From positions 1 through 10,891 of the forward strand of contig DKNG01000034.1 in the NCBI GenBank assembly GCA_002470185.1: a stretch of DNA of 10,891 nt, read 5' to 3'. Source of the stretch: Arcobacter sp. UBA7394. GTDB lineage: Bacteria; Campylobacterota; Campylobacteria; Campylobacterales; Arcobacteraceae. The translations under genes and the position numbers were made by a program. The stretch's first letter is position 1, and each line of letters opens with the position of its first letter. The notes below the pieces were generated by a model. The model made no database searches and was not told the origin of the DNA. It saw nothing but the letters and a program-made list of their open reading frames with translations. Positions 5,473-10,891 of this stretch are shown here, piece by piece.

Positions 5473-6965
5473 ATTTTTAATCTCGATTTCAATTGAGCTA
5501 ATTTATTTTTTCCAATCCCATCAAGTTCTTTTAATTGATCTAAATCGCTAAACTTTTTAACTTCTTCTTTGAAGTTTAAAATAATTTTAGCTAACTTTGA
5601 ACCAATACCTTTTATCTTTTTTAAAGTATCTTCATCTGCATCATTAATATTAACTCTCATATCATCAATATTATCGTCCCAAACTTTTAGTAATTGCTCA
5701 TCTACTGATTCTAATTCTAATAAATCACTTGAATCTGTAACAACATTATCTACTAAATACTCTTGAATTTCTAATGCTAATTCTTCTTCCATCCCATGTA
5801 AAGTCATTATCTGAGTTAAAGAAGCAGTATTAAAGTTAATTTTATTTACTTCAATTTTACTCTTTTTTGAATCTTTTAATAAATCTTTCTTTATTGGTAA
5901 TTTCTCAGGTGCAATAGAATCTGGTACATCATTTGGATTACTTAATAATGCTTCTTCCATATCAAACTTATCCTCTGGATCATTAATATACCAAGTACCA
6001 TCACAAGAAGGTTTATATTTACTAAATCCAATATGTCTCATAGTTCTTAATAAAGAAGAATCAACTTTTCCTAATTCTTCCCATGAGAATAAGGGAACAT
6101 GAGGCATTGGGAATCTTCCATTTGAGAAGTCCCACATTAAATACTGTCCAATCCAATCTCTAATATAAGGGAATGCAGCAAATGCAGTGGCACACTCTAA
6201 AATGTAAGCTTTATCTGTTTTTGCACAAATAGCAATATCACAAGCCCAATATTCTGCTTTTGCTGCTTTAGAAGCTTCAACTGCTAATTCTAAAGCATTC
6301 ATTGGTACATTTTCATAAGACATTGAACCACCTTGAGAAGTGTTTGTAATCCACTCACCATCACCTGAGAATCTCCAGAACGCACAAATTGGTTTATGTC
6401 CAATTAGCATAACTCGTAAATCACCAGAGAATTTTAAATCAATAGCATCTTGAGTATAAATAGGAGAGTACTTTTTATCTTCTAATAATTCATATGCTTC
6501 TTCAAAATTATCAGCTTTATGTACATAATAGCCACCATAATTTGATGGTCCATAAGATCTTTTAATAATTTGAGGATATTTTGCTTTATTTTTTAAATAC
6601 TTGTATCCTTTTTCATTATCATAATAGATTTTTGTTTTAGGTGCAGATAAATTATACTTATCACAAAATAAAGTAACATTCTCTTTTGACTTATTAGGAA
6701 ACTGAGTTTCTAAAGATGGTACAAATCTAACATGAGGTAGTTCTTTTGAGATTTCAACAAAAGTATCATATGCAGTTGCAGGAATATTACCAATAAGAAC
6801 ATCAATATTCTTTGCTTTTACTTCTTTAATAAATCTCTTTTTATCATTTTTCCAATGGTATACAACTTCTTCAATTTTATCTGGCCATCCCTTAAAATTC
6901 GAGTGATCAAAAAATCTTAATACATAATCAAGATATAAGAATCCCAATTTCGGTAATTTTGTCAT
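5463..6965 (-). CDS. ATP-grasp ligase-like protein fused to two ComEA-type helix-hairpin-helix domains (500 aa)
   Basis: Residues 1-300 resemble an ATP-grasp carboxylate-amine ligase related to the next gene upstream. Visible parts are K135 with a glycine-rich loop (RSYGPSNYGG, 136-145), the DxR pair D182/R184, the TNTSQGGS element (207-214), D243 and E257. The usual E-x-N metal motif reads ECA, so the Asn is replaced by A259, whereas the sister protein keeps EVN. A linker (about 300-372) follows. Two HHH_3-type repeats complete the protein: a degenerate one (376-436, INFNTASLTQIMTLHG) and a canonical one (437-497, VNINDADEDTLKKIKGIG ... LDGIG). Such repeats in ComEA bind DNA without sequence specificity. 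There is no signal peptide, so it should be cytoplasmic. The ATG at 6965 shares one base with the stop of the upstream gene (TAATG). It may attach an amino acid or peptide to a carboxylate, or be a pseudo-ligase; the acceptor is unknown. Confidence 0.85.
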   Translation of the reverse strand: MTKLPKLGFLYLDYVLRFFDHSNFKGWPDKIEEVVYHWKNDKKRFIKEVKAKNIDVLIGNIPATAYDTFVEISKELPHVRFVPSLETQFPNKSKENVTLFCDKYNLSAPKTKIYYDNEKGYKYLKNKAKYPQIIKRSYGPSNYGGYYVHKADNFEEAYELLEDKKYSPIYTQDAIDLKFSGDLRVMLIGHKPICAFWRFSGDGEWITNTSQGGSMSYENVPMNALELAVEASKAAKAEYWACDIAICAKTDKAYILECATAFAAFPYIRDWIGQYLMWDFSNGRFPMPHVPLFSWEELGKVDSSLLRTMRHIGFSKYKPSCDGTWYINDPEDKFDMEEALLSNPNDVPDSIAPEKLPIKKDLLKDSKKSKIEVNKINFNTASLTQIMTLHGMEEELALEIQEYLVDNVVTDSSDLLELESVDEQLLKVWDDNIDDMRVNINDADEDTLKKIKGIGSKLAKIILNFKEEVKKFSDLDQLKELDGIGKNKLAQLKSRLKIGE

Positions 6966-7882
6966 TATGCTTCCTTTGTAGTTTTTTTAGTTTTTCTATC
7001 GATTAAATCAACAATAGCATCAATTTTTTTACTATTAAAATCTAATCCCATTTTTTCTTGTTCTGGTGTTGCAAAAGCTGGTATTCCATTAACTTCCAAT
7101 ACAACATATTCTTCTTTTTTTCTATCATAAATAATATCTACACCTGCTATATCTAAGCCTGTAACTTTAACAGCCTTAAGTGCCAAATCGATTACAGCCT
7201 CATCTGGATCCCGTAAAAACACACTTCCACCACTAGTAACATTAGTTCTCCAGTCAGTACCATTAGCTTTTCTACCATAACAACCAATGTATTTACCATC
7301 TACAATATCAACTCTATAATCAGTATTATCATAATCAATAAATTTTTCTACATAAAAATATCTTAAATCCATTTGATTTAAAAAAGGCATTAACATATCT
7401 AAAGTTTCTTGATTCTCTATTTTTGTAAGTCCAACACCACCCCAACCATCAGTTGGTTTATAAACCATTTTGTCCCATTTTTTCATAATTGCTTTTAAAT
7501 GAAAAGTATCATCTCTATGACAAAGTTTATAATCAGCTGTATTTATTTTATTTCGTCTTAATAAAAAAGATGTTTGAAATTTATCTTCAGTTAACTCAAA
7601 TGCATCATAATTATTAATCATAGGTAAAACATGATTTAGAGCTTTATATAAATACATTTGATATTGAGTCTGTTCCCCTGCATTGTAAGAGAAAAATAAA
7701 TCTAATTTGTCTAACTTAATATCGTTATATAAAATATGACCATTTTTAGCAATTGCATCTCTTAAATTAATATTTGGAATAACTTTGATATCTCTTTCTT
7801 CCAATTTTTCAATAATTTTCTTTTGAATTAAATCACCACCACCATTTTGATACATCCACATTCCAATTTTTCTACTAGCCAT
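6965..7882 (-). CDS. RimK-like ATP-grasp amino-acid ligase (305 aa)
   Basis: It is predicted to use ATP to form an acyl-phosphate on a carboxylate and couple it to an amine, as RimK does when adding glutamates to ribosomal protein S6. The length is close to RimK. Residues 1-95 form the pre-ATP-grasp domain. K142 and the GWGGVG loop (146-151) bind nucleotide. VEKF (178-181) follows at the adenine-binding linker. The DxR pair (D188/R190), WRTN (211-214) with TSGGS (216-220), and the magnesium residues D249, E263 and N265 (LEVNG) are all in place, so the enzyme looks active. No signal peptide is seen. GAGGG overlaps the stop of the M20 gene and lies 4 nt before the ATG; the spacing between genes is 8 nt. 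Next to two exopeptidases and a sister ligase, it is more likely part of a dedicated peptide-tailing system than the S6-modifying RimK. The amino acid and acceptor are unknown. Confidence 0.9.
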   Translation of the reverse strand: MASRKIGMWMYQNGGGDLIQKKIIEKLEERDIKVIPNINLRDAIAKNGHILYNDIKLDKLDLFFSYNAGEQTQYQMYLYKALNHVLPMINNYDAFELTEDKFQTSFLLRRNKINTADYKLCHRDDTFHLKAIMKKWDKMVYKPTDGWGGVGLTKIENQETLDMLMPFLNQMDLRYFYVEKFIDYDNTDYRVDIVDGKYIGCYGRKANGTDWRTNVTSGGSVFLRDPDEAVIDLALKAVKVTGLDIAGVDIIYDRKKEEYVVLEVNGIPAFATPEQEKMGLDFNSKKIDAIVDLIDRKTKKTTKEA

Positions 7883-7890
7883 AATTCCCT

Positions 7891-8994
7891 CTAATTCTTA
7901 AAAAATACTTCTTGATAATGACTCAAAATCTTTGTCATCATCTCAATTCTTTGCTCAAATGAGCTTTTTAAAGCTCTTTCTTTTTTTGTATGATCCCCAT
8001 CGCCATAAGGACCAAAACCATCAAGTGTTGTTACACCGAAACTAGCAACAATATTTGCATCACTTACTCCACCTCTAGATTCTAAAGGTATTTTACTTTG
8101 AGTTAATGTTTCAAAAAACTTAACTAATTGAAGTTGTTTTTCATTCTCTTCCATTACACCTCTTTGAATTACTCCATCTGCTGTAGATTTTGTACCTTTT
8201 ACAAAGGATGTGTTAGTAATTTTTTCAACTTCATTCATAATTCTTTTTTGTTCAGATTTTTTATCAAACCTAAACTCCATCATCATTTCACAATGAGGAG
8301 AAACAGTATTTATTCCAATTCCACCTTCAAATTTTCCTACATTGACAATGGAGCCTTCTTTCAAGTTAATAAGTTCAGAATATTTTTGTAGTTTAATAGC
8401 ACCCTCTAAATTGGCATTAATACCTTTTTCATAAGATGTACCAGCATGGGATGCTTTACCTTCTATTTTTATGATATATCTTCCAACACCTTTTCTTGCT
8501 GTAACTAATTCTAAGTCTTTTCCAGCAGCTTCAAATACAAAACAATAATCGTAATTTTTAGCAAGTGAGGAAGTCACTTCTTTTGAATCATCACTTCCAG
8601 TTTCTTCATCAGAAACAAGTAAGAAATCAATATTAAATATTTTTTTATTCTTTTTAAAAATATTTCTTAAAGCTTCTAAAGCAACAATATTACCACCTTT
8701 CATATCACAAACTCCAGGACCATAAACCCAGTTTTCATCTTGAGTAAAACCTTCAAAATAGCCTTCAGGAAATACTGTATCATTATGACCTAATAACAAT
8801 ATTTTGGGACCTTCTTTTTGAGTAGTTTTAAATAACAAATGATCACCAATAAGTTCTCTTTTGTAAGTTTCTTTTTCAAAACCTAATTCTAATAGCCATG
8901 AGGACATAACATTGCCTACTGCATCAACACCATGCTTATTTTGTGTGTGAGAGTTAATAATAACTATTTTTTCTAAATCTTCTAAATAGCTCAT
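7891..8994 (-). CDS. M20 metallopeptidase, glutamate carboxypeptidase (CPG2)-like (367 aa)
   Basis: This is a two-zinc exopeptidase of the M20A group, closest by eye to Pseudomonas carboxypeptidase G2, which releases C-terminal glutamate. Catalytic and metal residues are all visible: H70 and D72 (GHNDTV), bridging D97 (GPGVCDMKGGN), catalytic E130 with E131 (DEETGS), E155 (FEAA) and H335 (DGDHT). The dimerisation domain (about 168-280) has SHAG at 182-185, whose His completes the partner's active site in the family. N229 and R308 sit where CPG2 binds the substrate carboxylate. Unlike CPG2 it has no signal peptide and should act in the cytoplasm. The ATG at 8994 has only a weak GGA upstream. 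It is the first gene of the operon, transcribed from a -10 at 9021-9026. The family is certain; glutamate specificity is likely but not proved. ArgE- or DapE-type alternatives fit less well. Confidence 0.9.
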   Translation of the reverse strand: MSYLEDLEKIVIINSHTQNKHGVDAVGNVMSSWLLELGFEKETYKRELIGDHLLFKTTQKEGPKILLLGHNDTVFPEGYFEGFTQDENWVYGPGVCDMKGGNIVALEALRNIFKKNKKIFNIDFLLVSDEETGSDDSKEVTSSLAKNYDYCFVFEAAGKDLELVTARKGVGRYIIKIEGKASHAGTSYEKGINANLEGAIKLQKYSELINLKEGSIVNVGKFEGGIGINTVSPHCEMMMEFRFDKKSEQKRIMNEVEKITNTSFVKGTKSTADGVIQRGVMEENEKQLQLVKFFETLTQSKIPLESRGGVSDANIVASFGVTTLDGFGPYGDGDHTKKERALKSSFEQRIEMMTKILSHYQEVFFKN

Positions 8995-9020
8995 TTAATA
9001 TCCAATAAGTAAAATATTTC

Positions 9021-9026
9021 AGTATA
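9021..9026 (-). promoter_or_regulatory. Candidate -10 box of the ligase/peptidase operon
   Basis: TATACT on the minus strand predicts a transcript start near 9014, giving a leader of about 20 nt before the M20 start codon. The junctions of the four genes (8 nt, 1-nt overlap, 3 nt) leave no room for another obvious promoter. Confidence 0.45.
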
Positions 9027-9037
9027 ACACTATGAAA

Positions 9038-9077
9038 AATTTGCATTATATTTTTATAAATAATATTATTGCAAATT
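9038..9077. repeat. Inverted repeat upstream of the operon promoter
   Basis: AATTTGCA (9038-9045) and TGCAAATT (9070-9077) are perfect 8-bp arms separated by 24 bp of almost pure A/T. They lie just upstream of the -10 candidate, over the -35 region. This could be an operator with two half-sites on about three helical turns, or chance in AT-rich DNA. Confidence 0.3.
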
Positions 9078-9169
9078 ACATTCTTTGATTATAACATAAA
9101 ATCAACTTATAAAATAACATAGGATAGTAACAATTCAGTAGCATTTTTGGATAAAAAATAGTTTTTTAG

Positions 9170-9208
9170 AAAAAAAAAGGGAAAATAGCAAGAATGCTAT
9201 TTTCCCTT
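9170..9208 (-). terminator. Intrinsic terminator of argG
   Basis: AAGGGAAAATAGCA (9177-9190) and TGCTATTTTCCCTT (9195-9208) form a perfect 14-bp stem with a 4-nt loop. On the minus strand it is followed by a run of T (complement of 9170-9178). It lies 46 bp downstream of the argG stop and insulates the operon to its left. Confidence 0.88.
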
Positions 9209-9253
9209 CTGTAAAAGTGAGATAATTTAACTGTTTTAGTTAATTAATAGTTT

Positions 9254-10501
9254 TTATAAATGATAGTATTTTTTATTTTCACCAGAAATAATAAATCTTA
9301 ATGCATTAAGTCTAATAAACCCTTCTGCATCTTTTTGATTATATACTTCATCTTCTTCAAAAGTAGAGTGAGCTTCAGAGAATAATGATTTTTCAGATTC
9401 TCTTCCAACTACTGTAACGTTACCTTTGTAAAGTTTTAATTTAACTGTACCTTCAACATTTTGTTGAGTAGTATCAATAGCAGCTTGCATCATTTCTCTC
9501 TCTGGAGAGAACCAGTAACCTTGGTAGATTAACTTAGCATATTTAGGCATTAACTCATCTTTTAAGTGAGCAGCTTCTCTATCAAGAGTGATTGATTCAA
9601 TAGCTCTATGAGCTTTTAACATGATAGTTCCACCTGGAGTTTCATAACAACCTCTAGCTTTCATACCAACATATCTATTTTCAACAATATCAATTCTTCC
9701 GATACCATGTTTGTTACCGTAAGTGTTTAATGTTTCTAAGATAGTTGCTGGTGACATATCTTCACCGTTAATAGAAATAGGGTCACCATTCTTATATCCA
9801 ATTGATATATATTCAGCTTCATCAGGTGCATTCTCAGGAGAATTTGTCCATAACCACATTGACTCTTCAGGCTCTGCATTAGGATCTTCTAAAGATAATC
9901 CTTCGTAAGAAATATGTAAAAGGTTAGCATCCATTGAATAAGGACTAACCGCTGGATTACCATCTTCATCAATATGCTTTTGGTCAATTTCAATACCATT
10001 TTTAGCAGCATATGCAAGTAGTTTTTCTCTTGAGTTTAAGTCCCATTCTCTCCATGGAGCAATAACAGTAATATCAGGGTTTAATCCTAAGTAACCAAGT
10101 TCAAATCTAACTTGATCATTACCTTTTCCAGTTGCACCATGAGAAACAGCATCTGCACCCATTTTATTAGCAATTTCAATTTGCTTTTTAGCAATTAAAG
10201 GTCTTGCAATAGAAGTTCCTAATAGATATTCACCTTCATAAATAGCATTTGCTCTAAACATCGGGAATACATATTCTTTTACGAATTCTTCTTTAATATC
10301 TAAAATAAAAATATTTTCTGGTTTAATTCCACAAGCTAATGCTTTTTCTCTTGCAGGTTCAACTTCTTCACCTTGACCTAAGTCAGCAGTAAAAGTAATA
10401 ACTTCAGCATTATACTCATCTTGAAGCCATTTTAAAATTGTAGAAGTATCAAGCCCACCACTGTAAGCTAGTACTACTTTTTTAACATCTTTTTTACTCA
10501 T
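9254..10501 (-). CDS. argG: Argininosuccinate synthase
   Basis: It joins citrulline and aspartate with ATP to make argininosuccinate, the penultimate step of arginine synthesis, in the cytoplasm. The 415 residues are slightly above the usual 400-405. The N-type ATP pyrophosphatase P-loop AYSGGLDTS is at 12-20. Further family blocks are TSIARPLIA (96-104) and [13 protein letters not shown] (122-134), which contact nucleotide, citrulline and aspartate. The C-terminal oligomerisation helix region follows, ending in YYHL. The ATG at 10501 has AGGAT about 9 nt upstream. Transcription probably starts from a -10 at 10541-10546 and ends at the strong hairpin at 9170-9208. No other arginine gene is adjacent, so it appears to be a single-gene unit. 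Identity is secure. Confidence 0.97.
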   Translation of the reverse strand: MSKKDVKKVVLAYSGGLDTSTILKWLQDEYNAEVITFTADLGQGEEVEPAREKALACGIKPENIFILDIKEEFVKEYVFPMFRANAIYEGEYLLGTSIARPLIAKKQIEIANKMGADAVSHGATGKGNDQVRFELGYLGLNPDITVIAPWREWDLNSREKLLAYAAKNGIEIDQKHIDEDGNPAVSPYSMDANLLHISYEGLSLEDPNAEPEESMWLWTNSPENAPDEAEYISIGYKNGDPISINGEDMSPATILETLNTYGNKHGIGRIDIVENRYVGMKARGCYETPGGTIMLKAHRAIESITLDREAAHLKDELMPKYAKLIYQGYWFSPEREMMQAAIDTTQQNVEGTVKLKLYKGNVTVVGRESEKSLFSEAHSTFEEDEVYNQKDAEGFIRLNALRFIISGENKKYYHL

Positions 10502-10540
10502 TTAACTTATCCTATACATCTAATAAATTTTAAGGTAATT

Positions 10541-10546
10541 ATTTTA
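10541..10546 (-). promoter_or_regulatory. Candidate -10 box for argG
   Basis: TAAAAT, preceded by TTAGA, has the same extended form as the box before the 57-aa gene. It predicts a start near 10534 and a leader of about 33 nt. It lies 12 bp from the opposing -10 of the S4 gene, so the divergent promoters overlap. Confidence 0.45.
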
Positions 10547-10558
10547 TCTAATATTAGC

Positions 10559-10564
10559 TATAAT
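10559..10564 (+). promoter_or_regulatory. Candidate -10 box giving a leaderless mRNA for the S4 gene
   Basis: A perfect TATAAT, preceded by TTAGC, ends 7 nt before the ATG at 10572, so the predicted +1 is at or one base before the start codon. No ribosome binding site is present between them. Confidence 0.55.
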
Positions 10565-10571
10565 CTTAATT

Positions 10572-10823
10572 ATGAGAATAGATAAATTTTTAAATGCAGT
10601 AAATATTACAAAAAGAAGAGCAGTTGCTGAAGACATGCTAGAACACAAAGTTGTTCATATAAATGGTCTAGCAGTAAAAAAAGCTAAAGAAGTTAAAGTT
10701 GGAGATATAATTGAGATTAAATACCTTGAGAAAACCGACAAATTTCAAGTTTTACAGATCCCAACAAATAAATCAACTCCTAAATCTAAAATGGATGAAT
10801 ATGTTAAGAAAATTGAAGGATAA
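10572..10823 (+). CDS. S4-domain RNA-binding protein, RqcP/Hsp15 family (83 aa)
   Basis: It is a single-domain S4 protein. MRIDKFLNAVNITKRRAVAE (1-20) is the typical first helix pair with the basic RNA-contacting KRR, and VHINGLAVKKAKEVKVGDII (28-47) is the S4 beta-turn. A short charged tail follows. Length and pattern match Bacillus RqcP (YabO), Helicobacter pylori HP1423 and the core of E. coli Hsp15. These bind 50S subunits blocked by peptidyl-tRNA and, with RqcH, help add C-terminal alanine tails in ribosome quality control. An RqcH partner is not in the window, so the RqcP role is inferred from size and family. The ATG has no ribosome site and sits directly after a TATAAT box. The next gene starts 3 nt after the stop, so they form an operon. 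Confidence 0.85.
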   Translation: MRIDKFLNAVNITKRRAVAEDMLEHKVVHINGLAVKKAKEVKVGDIIEIKYLEKTDKFQVLQIPTNKSTPKSKMDEYVKKIEG

Positions 10824-10826
10824 ATA

Positions 10827-10891
10827 ATGTTTAATTCAGCAAAGTTAAAATTTGATGATATCTTTGAAAATAGACTTCCAGAACAAGAAGT
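10827..10891 (+). CDS. N-terminus of a further gene, possibly anthranilate phosphoribosyltransferase
   Basis: An ATG at 10827 with AAGGAT 8 nt upstream opens a frame that reaches the right edge (21 codons), 3 nt after the S4 stop. The visible residues begin MFNSAKLKFDDIFENRLPEQ, an amphipathic start resembling the N-terminal helix of TrpD-family phosphoribosyltransferases, which often carry an FxxLFENxLS-like pattern. This is recall from too few residues to be firm, so I give no symbol. The gene start itself is well supported. Confidence 0.6.
   Translation, partial: MFNSAKLKFDDIFENRLPEQE

Noticed and set aside
5569..5766. A 65-codon plus-strand frame across the HhH repeats
   Set aside because: It is a Ser-rich shadow of the HhH coding strand, without start signals.
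6965..7882. Assignment of the RimK-like gene as the S6-modifying rimK
   Set aside because: The context is an operon with peptidases and a sister ligase rather than rpsF-related genes, so giving the symbol would overstate the evidence.
8128..8391. An 87-codon plus-strand frame inside the M20 gene
   Set aside because: It is antisense to the M20 dimerisation domain, with a composition rich in Phe and Ser typical of a shadow.
7891..8994. Calling the M20 gene argE or dapE because argG lies next door
   Set aside because: A strong terminator separates it from argG, and its GHNDTV, GPGVCDMKGG and spacing pattern fits the CPG2 subgroup better.

Overview
The window is a compact, very AT-rich stretch of bacterial chromosome. 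It most resembles Campylobacterota of the Arcobacter group. The main pointer is the dimeric dUTPase, which by memory matches the Campylobacter jejuni enzyme closely. The overall AT bias, a HP1423-type S4 protein and promoters with a -10 box but no obvious -35 agree with this. This assignment is inference from remembered family sequences; no search was run. I see no tRNA, rRNA, CRISPR array, insertion sequence or prophage gene.

Left part (1-2300). The N-terminal 275 residues of a methyl-accepting chemotaxis protein run off the left edge on the minus strand. Divergent from it is a 57-residue four-cysteine protein that appears to be transcribed without a leader. A gene-free AT-rich stretch follows, ending in a 17-base palindrome just upstream of a TTG-started dimeric dUTPase. 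That dUTPase carries an extra N-terminal helix-turn-helix-like domain. A hairpin separates it from the converging gene for a gamma-class carbonic anhydrase-like protein.

Centre (2841-9026, minus strand). Four tightly packed genes read in the order M20 peptidase of the glutamate-carboxypeptidase (CPG2) type, RimK-like ATP-grasp ligase, a second ATP-grasp protein fused to two ComEA-type helix-hairpin-helix domains, and an 865-residue M14 zinc carboxypeptidase with FnIII and DNRLRE-like beta-sandwich domains. They share one candidate promoter (9021-9026) and one terminator (2841-2875). The junctions are 8 nt, a 1-nt overlap (TAATG) and 3 nt. This is the most interesting part of the window. Two putative amino-acid ligases sit with two C-terminal exopeptidases, and both peptidases have features compatible with acidic (glutamate) substrates. 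The set looks like a writer/eraser system for a peptide tail, perhaps oligoglutamate, with the helix-hairpin-helix fusion as a possible targeting module. The substrate is unknown.

Right part (9027-10891). A strong intrinsic terminator and argG (argininosuccinate synthase) lie on the minus strand. Divergent from argG is an S4-domain RqcP/Hsp15-type gene, apparently leaderless. It is followed after 3 nt by the start of another gene, possibly trpD, cut by the right edge.
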